Source: Silvimonas soli
GTDB taxonomy: Bacteria > Pseudomonadota > Gammaproteobacteria > Burkholderiales > Chitinibacteraceae
Assembly (NCBI RefSeq): GCF_030035605.1
Contig: NZ_CP106736.1
Location: 3,162,001 to 3,226,000, forward strand
Direction of reading: 5' to 3'
Length of the DNA: 64,000 bases
Positions 25,601-33,551 of this stretch are shown here, one piece after another. The notes below the pieces were generated by a model. That model did not search any database, was not told the DNA's origin, and worked only from the letters and a program-made list of their open reading frames with translations. Position 1 is the first letter of the stretch; every line of letters starts with the position of its first letter. Made by a program: the position numbers and the translations under genes.

Positions 25601-27299
25601 GATGGCGCAGGGCGCCAAGCCGGGCGAGGGCGGTCAACTGCCAGGGCACAAGGTTTCCGAATACATCGGTTTCCTGCGTCACTCCGTACCGGGCGTGGGT
25701 CTGATTTCGCCACCGCCGCACCATGACATCTATTCGATTGAAGATCTGGCCCAGCTGATTCACGATCTGAAAAACGTGAATCGTCAGGCGTCGATCTCGG
25801 TCAAGCTGGTGTCGGAAGTCGGTATCGGGACCGTCGCTGCTGGTGTCACCAAGGCCAAGGCGGACCACATTGTGGTCGCGGGCCATGACGGCGGCACCGG
25901 CGCTTCGCCGCTGTCTTCGATCAAGCATGCCGGTACTTCATGGGAACTCGGCCTGGCTGAAACTCAGCAAACGCTGGTGCTCAATCAGTTGCGTGGCCGC
26001 GTGCGCGTGCAGGTTGACGGTCAAATGAAGACTGGTCGTGACGTGGTGATTGGTGCGCTGCTGGGCGCCGATGAATTCGGCTTTGCCACCGCGCCGCTGG
26101 TCGTCGAAGGTTGCATCATGATGCGCAAGTGTCACCTGAACACCTGCCCGGTCGGTGTGGCGACACAAGATCCGGTACTGCGTCAGCGCTTCTCTGGTCA
26201 GCCAGAGCACGTGGTGAACTACTTCTTTTTCGTTGCTGAAGAAGTACGTGAACTGATGGCACAACTGGGCGTACGCAAGTTTGACGAGCTGGTTGGCCGT
26301 GCCGACCTGCTGGACAAGCGCGCCGGTATCGAACACTGGAAGGCGCAAGGTCTGGACTTCGGTCGTGTGTTCCATCAGCCGGATGTTCCGGCAGAGGTGC
26401 CGCGCCTGCATGTCGATACACAAGACCACGCGCTGGAAAAGGCCCTGGACAACCAACTGGTTGCCGCCGCCATGCCCGCACTGGAAAAAGGCGAGAAGGT
26501 TAATCTCACCTTCCCGATCAAGAACATCAACCGTACTGCGGGTGCGATGCTCTCCGGTGAAGTAGCCCGCCGTTACGGCAACAAGGGTCTGCCGGATGGC
26601 ACCATCCATATCACGCTCAATGGCACTGCTGGTCAAAGCTTCGCGGCTTTCCTGGCCCGTGGCATTACGCTGAATCTGGTTGGCGAAGGTAACGACTACG
26701 TGGGCAAGGGTTTGTCCGGTGGCCGCATCGTGATCCGTCCGCATGCCGAGTTTGCTGGTCACACCGCAGAGAACATCATCTCTGGCAACACCGTGCTGTA
26801 CGGCGCCACCGAAGGTGAAGCCTTCCTGGCTGGCGTGGGTGGCGAGCGCTTCTGCGTACGTAACTCTGGCGCTACCGCCGTGGTGGAAGGCGTGGGCGAC
26901 CACGGTTGCGAATACATGACTGGCGGTACGGTTGCCGTGCTGGGTAAAACCGGCCGTAACTTTGCCGCAGGGATGTCGGGCGGCGTGGCTTATGTGTATG
27001 ACGTGGATGGCGACTTTGCTGACCACTGCAACATGGCCCAAGTCGCGCTGGAAGCGGTTGTTCCGGCTGGCGAACAAGCTGCCGACGAACCGAAACACCG
27101 TGGCATGGCCGACGAAACCCAGCTCAAGGCGCTGATTGAACAGCATCTGGCGTTGACTGGTAGCTCGCGTGCCAAAGAACTGCTGGCAGATTGGCCAGCG
27201 GCACGTGCCCGCTTCGTCAAGGTGTTCCCGAACGAATACCGTCGTGCACTGAAGGATATGGCTGCAAGCAAGAGCACGCAGCACAAGGAGATCGCATAA
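22656..27299 (+). CDS. gltB: Glutamate synthase (NADPH) large subunit
   Basis: A 1547-residue GOGAT alpha subunit that makes two glutamates from glutamine and 2-oxoglutarate. A short propeptide precedes C21 in HDACGVGFVAH, the glutaminase nucleophile after processing. The central and FMN-binding synthase parts include KPGEGGQLPGHKVSEYI and HDGGTGASPLSSIKHAG; the 3Fe-4S cysteines are C1153, C1159 and C1164 (CIMMRKCHLNTC). The C-terminal GXGXG beta-helix follows. I chose the ATG at 22656 after an AAGGAA site; a GTG directly before is possible. It is translationally linked to gltD. Confidence 0.97.
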   Translation: MDHVMPQQQGMYDPANEHDACGVGFVAHMKGQKSHSIVEQGLLILKNLDHRGAVGADPLQGDGAGILIQIPDALYREEMAKQGVTLPAFGEYGVGMIFLPQEAASRAACQEEIERAVRVEGQVLLGWRDVPVNRDMPMSPTVRAKEPVIRQIFVGRGPDVLVTDALERKLYIIRKSASHAIRRLKLTHGHEFYVPSFSARTVNYKGLLLADQVGVYYNDLADARCVSALALVHQRFSTNTFPTWDLAHPFRMIAHNGEINTVRGNVNWITAREKAISSPVLGKSLEKVWPLIYLGQSDSASFDNALELLVMGGYSLAQAVMMMIPEAWEKHTLMDENRRAFYEYHAAMMEPWDGPAAVAFTDGRQIGATLDRNGLRPARYLVTNDDLVVMASESGVLPIADSRINKKWRLQPGKMFLIDLEQGRIIDDQEIKNTLSNSKPYKEWIGKIRIKLDEVQSATEIPKAPCSTVLDCQQAFGYTQEDIKFILEPMAKNGEEGTGSMGNDSALPVLSNKSKTLYSYFKQLFAQVTNPPIDPIREDLVMSLVSFIGPKPNLLDPADINPPIRLEVSQPVLSADDIEKIRYIGKYTGGKFRSHELNICYPASWGAAGIEARMASLVAEAEDAVKSGANILIVSDRKMDRNNVAIPALLATSGIHLHLVNEGLRTSTGLVVETGSARETHHFALLGGFGAEAVHPYLVMATLADMAGGDAETAAKYQKNFIKAVGKGLMKVMSKMGISTYMSYTGAQIFEAVGLKKSLVAKYFTGTPSNIEGLGLFEVADETFKLHNAAFSTDPVLADALDAGGEYAFRIRGEDHMWTPDSIAKLQHATRTGKTETYKEYAKLINDQTKRHLTLRGLFELKPAGAPVPLEEVESAKDIVKRFATGAMSLGSISTEAHTTLAIAMNRIGGKSNTGEGGEDARRFIPLKAGETLSEVIGKGRIERDYTFKEGDSLRSAIKQVASGRFGVTTEYLVNADQIQIKMAQGAKPGEGGQLPGHKVSEYIGFLRHSVPGVGLISPPPHHDIYSIEDLAQLIHDLKNVNRQASISVKLVSEVGIGTVAAGVTKAKADHIVVAGHDGGTGASPLSSIKHAGTSWELGLAETQQTLVLNQLRGRVRVQVDGQMKTGRDVVIGALLGADEFGFATAPLVVEGCIMMRKCHLNTCPVGVATQDPVLRQRFSGQPEHVVNYFFFVAEEVRELMAQLGVRKFDELVGRADLLDKRAGIEHWKAQGLDFGRVFHQPDVPAEVPRLHVDTQDHALEKALDNQLVAAAMPALEKGEKVNLTFPIKNINRTAGAMLSGEVARRYGNKGLPDGTIHITLNGTAGQSFAAFLARGITLNLVGEGNDYVGKGLSGGRIVIRPHAEFAGHTAENIISGNTVLYGATEGEAFLAGVGGERFCVRNSGATAVVEGVGDHGCEYMTGGTVAVLGKTGRNFAAGMSGGVAYVYDVDGDFADHCNMAQVALEAVVPAGEQAADEPKHRGMADETQLKALIEQHLALTGSSRAKELLADWPAARARFVKVFPNEYRRALKDMAASKSTQHKEIA

Positions 27300-28766
27300 A
27301 TGGGCAAGTCTACGGGTTTCATGGAATTTGAGCGCGTATCCGAGTCTTACGCGCCCGTGGCCGAGCGTGTTACCAATTACCGCGAGTTTGTGCTGCGTCT
27401 CACCGACGATGCCGCCAAGGTACAAGGCGCGCGTTGCATGGATTGCGGAATTCCGTTCTGCAATAACGGCTGCCCGGTGAACAACATCATTCCAGACTGG
27501 AATGATCTGGTTTACCGCGGCAACTGGCAAGAAGCGCTGACCGTGCTGCATTCGACCAATAACTTCCCGGAGTTCACTGGTCGTATCTGCCCGGCACCAT
27601 GCGAAGCGGCCTGTACCCTCGGCATTAACGCTGATCCGGTCGGCATCAAGTCGATCGAGCGTTATATCGTCGACAAGGGTTGGGAAAACGGCTGGATCGC
27701 GCCGCAGATCGCTCCGGTGAAAACCGGCAAGACCGTTGCGATTGTCGGTTCCGGCCCGGCCGGTATGGCCGCCGCGCAGCAACTGGCGCGAGCAGGCCAC
27801 GCAGTGACTGTGTTCGAAAAGAGCAGTCGCGTGGGCGGTTTGCTGCGTTATGGCATCCCCGACTTCAAGCTGGAAAAATCCATCATTGATCGCCGCATGG
27901 TACAAATGGAAGCCGAAGGCGTGGCCTTCCGCACCAAGACTATCGTGGCTGTCGATGGCAAGTTGCCAGCCGGTATCGTGAACGATGCCGTCACCGTGGT
28001 GACACCAGACCAGCTCAAGGCAGAGTTCGACGCCGTGATCTTGGCCGGTGGTTCCGAAGTGCCGCGCGATCTGCCGGTACCAGGCCGTGAATTGACTGGT
28101 GTGCATTACGCGCTGGAATTCTTGATTCCACAAAACAAGTCGGTTGCTGGCGATGGCCCGAACCCGATTTCCGCCGAAGGCAAGCATGTGGTGGTGATTG
28201 GTGGTGGCGATACCGGTTCCGATTGCGTGGGTACCTCCAACCGTCACGGTGCAGTCGCCGTAACGCAACTGGAAGTGATGCCAATGCCGCCGGAACAAGA
28301 AAACAAGTCGGTGACCTGGCCGTACTGGCCGCTCAAGCTGCGCACTTCGTCCAGTCACGAAGAAGGCGTAGACCGCGACTTCGCCGTGATGACCAAAGAA
28401 TTCATCGGCGAAAACGGCAAGCTGACCGCCATCAAGTGTGTGCGTCTGGAATGGCAAGGCGGCAAGCCGGTCGAAGTTGCTGGTAGCGAGTTCGAAATCA
28501 AGGCCGATCTGGTCTTCCTGGCCATGGGCTTTACCAATCCGGTTGCCAGCATTCTGGAAGGCTTCGGCGTGGAACGTGACGCTCGCGGCAATGCCAATGC
28601 CACTACCGATGGTGAAGGTTGTTACGCCACCAACGTAGCCAAGGTCTTCGCTGCCGGTGACGTACGCCGTGGCCAGTCGCTGGTGGTGTGGGCCATCCGC
28701 GAAGGCCGTCAGGCTGCGCGGGAAGTCGATGCTTTCCTGATGGGCTCATCGTTGCTACCGCGCTGA
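27300..28766 (+). CDS. gltD: Glutamate synthase (NADPH) small subunit
   Basis: A 488-residue subunit that passes electrons from NADPH through FAD and 4Fe-4S clusters to GltB. N-terminal cysteines CMDCGIPFCNNGCP (46-59) and CPAPCEAAC hold the clusters; FAD site VAIVGSGPAGMAAAQQL; NADPH site VVVIGGGDTGSDCVG; the C-terminal AAGDVRRGQSLVVWAI closes the FAD pocket. Its ATG directly follows the gltB stop (TAAATG), with AAGGAG inside gltB. Confidence 0.97.
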   Translation: MGKSTGFMEFERVSESYAPVAERVTNYREFVLRLTDDAAKVQGARCMDCGIPFCNNGCPVNNIIPDWNDLVYRGNWQEALTVLHSTNNFPEFTGRICPAPCEAACTLGINADPVGIKSIERYIVDKGWENGWIAPQIAPVKTGKTVAIVGSGPAGMAAAQQLARAGHAVTVFEKSSRVGGLLRYGIPDFKLEKSIIDRRMVQMEAEGVAFRTKTIVAVDGKLPAGIVNDAVTVVTPDQLKAEFDAVILAGGSEVPRDLPVPGRELTGVHYALEFLIPQNKSVAGDGPNPISAEGKHVVVIGGGDTGSDCVGTSNRHGAVAVTQLEVMPMPPEQENKSVTWPYWPLKLRTSSSHEEGVDRDFAVMTKEFIGENGKLTAIKCVRLEWQGGKPVEVAGSEFEIKADLVFLAMGFTNPVASILEGFGVERDARGNANATTDGEGCYATNVAKVFAAGDVRRGQSLVVWAIREGRQAAREVDAFLMGSSLLPR

Positions 28767-28791
28767 TTTATCAAGCGCAAGCGTAATAAGA

Positions 28792-28820
28792 AAAACGGCA
28801 TCTGGCGATGCCGTTTTTTT
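28792..28820 (+). terminator. Intrinsic terminator after gltD
   Basis: An 11-bp stem (28792-28802 with 28807-28817), a 4-base loop and seven Ts, 26 bases after the gltD stop. Its A-rich left arm would also serve the convergent gene ending at 28845. Confidence 0.92.
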
Positions 28821-28844
28821 ATTTCCAGGATTTTCAGAAAAAAA

Positions 28845-30668
28845 TCAGTTTGTGGGGCTGAGCCACTGCGCACTGGTCATTGCAATCCGGCCGGCACCCA
28901 CCTTGCTGTTGGGTCCACTGAGCAGATCCTTCAACTGACTGACTTCATGCATGTGCGCGGTATAGGCCGGAGTACCGTTGTGCCACACAAACGGGATTTC
29001 CGGTGCCTGAAGTGGCCCAAGTGTCGAGCCAGCGCCATGACTATTACCTTCCCAAGTCGCCCAGACATTGCCGAGCGTGTCTGTATACGTTGACTGTTGG
29101 GATGCGAATGGCATTTGTGAAGCCAGCAAGTCATGCCTGACGTCGAATGCCCGGATCGCGCCGGTATAGGCTGGATTGGATGGGTCTGACTGGTTGTTGC
29201 GCAAGGGGGTTAGCACCCCAAGATACGCACTCTTTGCAATTTCCATGGAGCCACCCTCAGTGGAAATGGAACCGTTGGAGATGATTTCGAAGTGGTACTT
29301 CTGGGTGCCGCCCTTGCCATCAAGGTCTTTGGATAACTGCGGGTCCAGGCTGACGATGTTGTCCCGCCATTGCTTTGTCAACAGGTTATCCGAACTGTCC
29401 GCATACAAATTGTAGATATGAACATCGCCGCTGCGCAGTCGGGGCATGCGATCCTGGAGGTTTTTGAAGTAGTCGTGATGGAGCGTAACGGTGTAAACGC
29501 TGGACTCTTTCAGGTCCAGCGCACCAACCAGCGAGTTCTTCTTCTGGGGCGTAGCGACGCGGATGATGTCAGCTTCACTGAAGCCTGCCTTGCGCAGGTA
29601 GTCGTACATCGGATTATTGGCGCGATCAGCTTCGATGGCATCGAACTCGTGCCGCATGAACGCCGGGTCTTCCGGCACGATCTCACTCCACGAAATGGTC
29701 ACCCCCGTACTGCCGCCGGTTGCACTTGAAGCACCCTTGATGTCGGTGATGCCATCATAGGCTTTGGTAAACGTGCAATGGTCGATCCACACGCCGTTCA
29801 CTACACCGCCACCGTCGCCAGTGGTGATGAAGTCCCAGTCGTTCTTGTCGTAGTTGCCTTTGGTGCCCTCATCCCATTCCCACATCTCGGCGAACTTCAG
29901 ATTGCGCAGGATGATGTTGCTGCCGTTCTTGATATTGAACTCGGCGTGACGGATGGTCGCGCCATTCTTCGAAAAGATCGTCAGACCGCTGAATGACTGA
30001 ATGTTGATCAGGGAAGTACCAGCCGCCCGCATGGTCGTAAGCGTTGTTGCTGGCAGGGTGGATGGATTATTCGAACTCATGTTGCCAGTCTGATTTGCGG
30101 TACCGATCTCGTTCCAGCCAAGGTTCAGGTCAGCCGTGATTTCGATAACTTTGCAGGGGGTCTTTGCCGTTGTCTTGATGTTGTTGATAGCCGCAGTGAA
30201 CTGGTTAGCATTCCCTACTTTGCAGTAATTGGCGCTGGTTTCGGCAATCACCCCGCCGCCGGTGACATTTGCGGTTTGCGCGTAACCTTCCAGGTTGAAC
30301 AGCGCCAGACTGCTGGATGCCACTGGATTGGCCATTGCTACCGAGCTTTGAGTGAATTCGTTGGGAGAGGGTGTCGGGTTGGACGTCGGGGTTGGTGTAG
30401 GTGTTGGCTGAGATGTTGGCTGAGATGTTGGCTGAGATGTTGGTGTGGGAGTCGGTGCGGAGTCTGGATTGATGGTTGGAGTCGGAGTGGGTTGAGATTC
30501 AGGGTTTGGAGTTGGGCTGGGGGCTTCAGTCGGGATTGGCGTTGGAGTTACCAAGCCATCTTCGTAACTGTTGCCACCACCGCAGGCGCTGAGTGCAAGG
30601 GCTAATGCTGCCGATAATAAGGCGAAGCGCCTGGTGTGGCTTTCTGGATATTGTTTTGCGGTTGACAT
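28845..30668 (-). CDS. Pectate lyase-like lipoprotein (PL1 family)
   Basis: A 607-residue exported protein. The signal peptide ends in a lipobox with C29 (ALSACG). Residues about 38-103 are a low-complexity Pro/Thr/Ser linker. The rest is a right-handed beta-helix polysaccharide lyase family 1 domain with GVWIDHCTF and LHHDYFKNLQDRMPRLR, the latter containing the expected catalytic Arg region, and an insertion (about 350-400) between them. It would cleave polygalacturonate by beta-elimination at the cell surface. A strong AGGAGG site precedes the ATG at 30668. It looks less GC-rich than its neighbours and may be acquired. Confidence 0.87.
   Translation of the reverse strand: MSTAKQYPESHTRRFALLSAALALALSACGGGNSYEDGLVTPTPIPTEAPSPTPNPESQPTPTPTINPDSAPTPTPTSQPTSQPTSQPTPTPTPTSNPTPSPNEFTQSSVAMANPVASSSLALFNLEGYAQTANVTGGGVIAETSANYCKVGNANQFTAAINNIKTTAKTPCKVIEITADLNLGWNEIGTANQTGNMSSNNPSTLPATTLTTMRAAGTSLINIQSFSGLTIFSKNGATIRHAEFNIKNGSNIILRNLKFAEMWEWDEGTKGNYDKNDWDFITTGDGGGVVNGVWIDHCTFTKAYDGITDIKGASSATGGSTGVTISWSEIVPEDPAFMRHEFDAIEADRANNPMYDYLRKAGFSEADIIRVATPQKKNSLVGALDLKESSVYTVTLHHDYFKNLQDRMPRLRSGDVHIYNLYADSSDNLLTKQWRDNIVSLDPQLSKDLDGKGGTQKYHFEIISNGSISTEGGSMEIAKSAYLGVLTPLRNNQSDPSNPAYTGAIRAFDVRHDLLASQMPFASQQSTYTDTLGNVWATWEGNSHGAGSTLGPLQAPEIPFVWHNGTPAYTAHMHEVSQLKDLLSGPNSKVGAGRIAMTSAQWLSPTN
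30380..30470 (-). repeat. Tandem repeats encoding the Pro/Thr linker
   Basis: Short direct repeats, including three near-identical 12-base copies (TGAGATGTTGGC on the plus strand at about 30408-30440), encode PTSQ units of the pectate lyase linker. Copy number is likely variable between strains. Confidence 0.7.
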
Positions 30669-31056
30669 TTAATCTTCCTCCTGTTTGACCTTTGATATAT
30701 CAGACTGGCTGATCTGGTCATGCTACAAGCGGCGGAAGGAGGCTACTTTCTGATCCTGTTGTTCAATGATGTAAGTCAATGGTCAACTTGTATAATTTTC
30801 ATCTGACATATTTGTAATGAATAAAAAGGCACCTGCTCGAAAATAAATAGCCATCTCTCCATCAGCTAGCCGTGTTTTGGCAAAGCGCAGTGCGCCCGAT
30901 ATTAACGGTATGAAGGGATATTGAGCTGGAGAAGTACTCTGAGTTCGGGTGGGGGATGGCAGATTCCGGCCCGAACTATTGAACGACGGTGTGTTGTGTA
31001 TTTCAAAATTGAAAGCCCCCGGCTTGCGAGGGCTTTGTATTTGGCTTTGCTCTAAC
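30669..31056. other. Intergenic region upstream of the pectate lyase gene
   Basis: This 388-base stretch holds the pectate lyase leader and the terminator at 31012-31036. A TATACA -10-like element lies on the minus strand near 30790-30796, with only a weak -35. The minus-strand frame 30783-31127 overlaps a real gene, lacks protein-like composition and is not called. No RNA gene is recognised. Confidence 0.4.
31012..31036 (-). terminator. Terminator after the small secreted protein gene
   Basis: A 7-bp stem (31012-31018 with 31030-31036) and an 11-base loop. A moderate T-rich tail follows on the minus strand, 20 bases after the stop. Confidence 0.65.
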
Positions 31057-31476
31057 TTAAAACACAATATGCGTGTCCCCGCCACCGCGGCTTGCGACCT
31101 GGACGGTGCGGCTTTGCACCTTGTCATCCAGCGTGGCGTTGATCTTGTATTTGCCTGCGGGGAGTTTGGCGTAGAGGTAAGGGCCGGTGGTGGTCGTATC
31201 CAGCACTATCTGGCCCTTGGCGCCGATCACCTGAACTTTGACACCGGATTCAAATTCGCCACCTTTGCCGGTAAACAGTACATGCAGGTTGTAGTCAGCG
31301 CGGGACGATTTGAGTTGGGTTATTTCTTCATCGCCAACACCGCCACTGATATAGCTACCGCCGTTTTCAGTCTGCTGGGGCTGCAGAGGCTGGGCCATAT
31401 CGTCGGCCATGACCTGGTGAGCCAGCAGGGCTAGTGGAAGGGCACAGGTTGCAATCGCACTTTTGATTGAAATCAT
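31057..31476 (-). CDS. Small exported protein with carboxypeptidase-regulatory-like fold
   Basis: A 139-residue protein with a signal peptide (cleavage near residue 24, after VMA). The mature N-terminus is Gln/Gly-rich. The C-terminal 80 residues (LFTGKGGEFESGVKVQVIGA, then GPYLYAKLPAGKYKINATLDD) have the beta-sandwich pattern of carboxypeptidase-regulatory-like domains. Function is unknown; it likely acts in the periplasm. AAGGAG precedes the ATG. It is monocistronic, flanked by terminators. Confidence 0.75.
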   Translation of the reverse strand: MISIKSAIATCALPLALLAHQVMADDMAQPLQPQQTENGGSYISGGVGDEEITQLKSSRADYNLHVLFTGKGGEFESGVKVQVIGAKGQIVLDTTTTGPYLYAKLPAGKYKINATLDDKVQSRTVQVASRGGGDTHIVF

Positions 31477-31612
31477 CGTGTTTTCTCCTTGTCACGTTTG
31501 ATGTCACGGTTGGGATAAGAGGCGTGTCGCCATATCTGGTTCGACGAAATGATCTGTGGAAGGTTTCAATGAAATTGCCGCATTCGAACGTAGGCTATGG
31601 CTGACAAAGATA

Positions 31613-31640
31613 AAAAAACCGGCCAGGTGGCCGGTTTTTT
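31613..31640 (-). terminator. Strong terminator after the amino-acid-binding protein gene
   Basis: A 12-bp perfect stem (31613-31624 with 31629-31640), a 4-base loop and T-runs on both strands. It lies 26 bases after the stop at 31666. Confidence 0.92.
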
Positions 31641-31665
31641 CTTCAAAGACATGCATTATCAAACG

Positions 31666-32790
31666 TTAGCGAGTGAGCGTGCCGGTAGGCGAGATCATCG
31701 TCAGTTCAACAAAGTTTGAGCCCAAACGTTTCTTGTCGCTGAAGTCAACGACGAAGCCGCCCAGGTCGAACCGCTTCATGTTGTTGAGAGCGGCATAGAC
31801 GCTGGCACGAGTCGGGGTTTTACCAGCGCGTTTGATGGCTTCAGTCACCAGGCGGGCCGAGATATAGCCTTCCAGCAAGGCGTAGCTTGGATAATCGCCG
31901 GTCTTCAGAAACGGTTCGGCGTCTTTCTGGAAGTCTCGCACCAGCTTCAGTTGAGCGTTGGTAGGTGCCGGAAAGACTTGCGACAAGCCAATGCCATGCG
32001 CGTTGCCGATACCTACCAGCTTGGTCACTTCGTCATATTGAATGGGCGACAAGCCGTACAGTTGCGAAGTGCCACCCAGCGCCTTGTATTGCTTGGCAAA
32101 GGTGCCGGCAGGTTTGGAAATCGCGACCATGATGATGGCTTCCGGGTTGACCTTGGCCAGTTCTTGCGCGGCTGCGTTAGTGTCTCCGCTGTTTTTGTCG
32201 TACCAGCCTTCGCCGGCCAACGTCAGTTTGCGCTTGGCCAACTCTTCCTTCACCGCGGCATAGCCGGCTTCACCGAAGCCATCTTTTTGCGCCAGCACGG
32301 CAATGCGCGTTACGCCCAGATGGTCGTTCAACAAGGACACGATCTTTTCGACTTCCTGGGTGTAGCCAGCACGCGTCTGGAAGAAATATGCGCTGGCGCC
32401 AGTGCGTACGCTGTCAGCGCCGGTATAGGCGCCCACCAGCGATATCCCGGAGGTATCCAGAATCTTTGATTTGATCAGTTCCTGCAGCGGGGTGGTGCCG
32501 TAGTAACCAATCAGAGCGACGGCGTTTTCTTTATCGATCAGATCGCGGGTATTGGCCAGCGTGCGCGCCGCATCGTAGCCGTCATCACGCGTGATCAGAT
32601 TGATATGCTCACCGTTGATGCCACCTTGGGCATTCACACGGCCAAAGTAGATTGAGGCACCCAAAGCCAATGCCTTGCCAGTATCACCAGCCAGACCAGA
32701 GGTGGGAACCGATTCGCCGATATTGATATCGGCATATGCGAGGGTTGCTACAGAGAAGGCAAGTGCAAGCAGAGTTCGAACCACGGTCAT
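31666..32790 (-). CDS. Branched-chain amino-acid-type substrate-binding protein (orphan)
   Basis: A 374-residue periplasmic binding protein of the LivJ/Peripla_BP_6 family. A signal peptide (MTVVRTLLALAFSVATLAYA) is followed by DINIGESVPTSGLAGDTG, then GGINGEHINLITRDDGYDAART, the typical first-lobe motif, and ALIGYYGTTP. The ligand is unknown. No LivHMGF genes are adjacent, so it either serves a transporter elsewhere or acts as a sensor. coaD is divergent. Confidence 0.88.
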   Translation of the reverse strand: MTVVRTLLALAFSVATLAYADINIGESVPTSGLAGDTGKALALGASIYFGRVNAQGGINGEHINLITRDDGYDAARTLANTRDLIDKENAVALIGYYGTTPLQELIKSKILDTSGISLVGAYTGADSVRTGASAYFFQTRAGYTQEVEKIVSLLNDHLGVTRIAVLAQKDGFGEAGYAAVKEELAKRKLTLAGEGWYDKNSGDTNAAAQELAKVNPEAIIMVAISKPAGTFAKQYKALGGTSQLYGLSPIQYDEVTKLVGIGNAHGIGLSQVFPAPTNAQLKLVRDFQKDAEPFLKTGDYPSYALLEGYISARLVTEAIKRAGKTPTRASVYAALNNMKRFDLGGFVVDFSDKKRLGSNFVELTMISPTGTLTR

Positions 32791-32906
32791 TCCCCCAACT
32801 TCTTATGTGAATTTATAGTTAATACATACCCAGGATTTATTGAAGTCATCTTTGTTTAACATTCGAGGATGTTATAGTGGCGGCTCGCGTCTGGAAAGGA
32901 AATGAC

Positions 32907-33407
32907 ATGCGGCGTGGCGTTTATGCCGGTAGCTTCGATCCGGTGACCAATGGCCATTTATGGATGATCGAACACGGTGTGCGTTTATTCGACGAAATGA
33001 TCGTAGCGATCGGTGAGAATCCCGATAAACGCTACACGTTCAGTGTCGAAGAACGCCTGGCGATGTTGCGTGAATCAACCCAGCATTTGCCCAATTTGCG
33101 GGTAGAGCGGTTTGAGAACCGCTTCCTGGTTGATTACGCGCGTGACCTGAATGCGGATTACATCATTCGCGGGATTCGTGAGGCGGCCGATTACGAGTTC
33201 GAGCGCAAAATGCGCTATGTGAATGCGGATCTGGCGCCCCATATCGACACCATCTTTTTGATGCCACCGCGCGAGATTGCGGAGGTCAGCTCTACCATGG
33301 TTAAAGGCTTGGTCGGGCCGGAAGGGTGGGAGGGCGTTGTTGGGCAATATGTGCCGGAGCCCGTATTCAAGCGACTGCTGGCGTTGTCTAGCCGTAACCC
33401 GATCTGA
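32907..33407 (+). CDS. coaD: Phosphopantetheine adenylyltransferase
   Basis: A 166-residue nucleotidyltransferase that makes dephospho-CoA from phosphopantetheine and ATP. Seen: YAGSFDPVTNGHLW with the TNGH nucleotide-binding motif (14-17), RGIREAADYEFE, and the second motif EVSSTMVKGL. I chose the ATG at 32907, preceded by AAGGA at six bases; an upstream in-frame codon at 32877 would add ten unlikely residues. Confidence 0.97.
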   Translation: MRRGVYAGSFDPVTNGHLWMIEHGVRLFDEMIVAIGENPDKRYTFSVEERLAMLRESTQHLPNLRVERFENRFLVDYARDLNADYIIRGIREAADYEFERKMRYVNADLAPHIDTIFLMPPREIAEVSSTMVKGLVGPEGWEGVVGQYVPEPVFKRLLALSSRNPI

Positions 33408-33409
33408 CC

Positions 33410-33435
33410 GGCAACTGGCTATCTGACCAGTTGCC
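33410..33435 (+). other. Hairpin just after coaD
   Basis: A 9-bp perfect stem (33410-33418 with 33427-33435) and an 8-base loop, immediately after the coaD stop. No T-run follows. A second structure with a T-run is just downstream. Confidence 0.5.
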
Positions 33436-33451
33436 CTGTGTAACCTGTTCT

Positions 33452-33495
33452 GGCGAGTGCGACGGCAAAACTGCCGTACCTCGCCTATTGTTTTT
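33452..33495 (+). terminator. Terminator after coaD
   Basis: Two-part stem: outer 33452-33457 with 33480-33485, inner 33462-33466 with 33473-33477. It is followed by ATTG and six Ts. Confidence 0.6.
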
Positions 33496-33551
33496 TGCAT
33501 TGATCGCCACGCGTTGCGTCTGAGCTGCGCGGGCATACCGGATACGAATTC

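Noticed and set aside
25938..28457. 839-residue minus-strand frame opposite gltB and gltD
   Set aside because: An antisense shadow of two strongly recognised genes with no independent ribosome site or domain.
30783..31127. 114-residue minus-strand open frame downstream of the small exported protein gene
   Set aside because: It overlaps a real gene in another frame, has no ribosome site and has low-complexity, non-protein-like composition.
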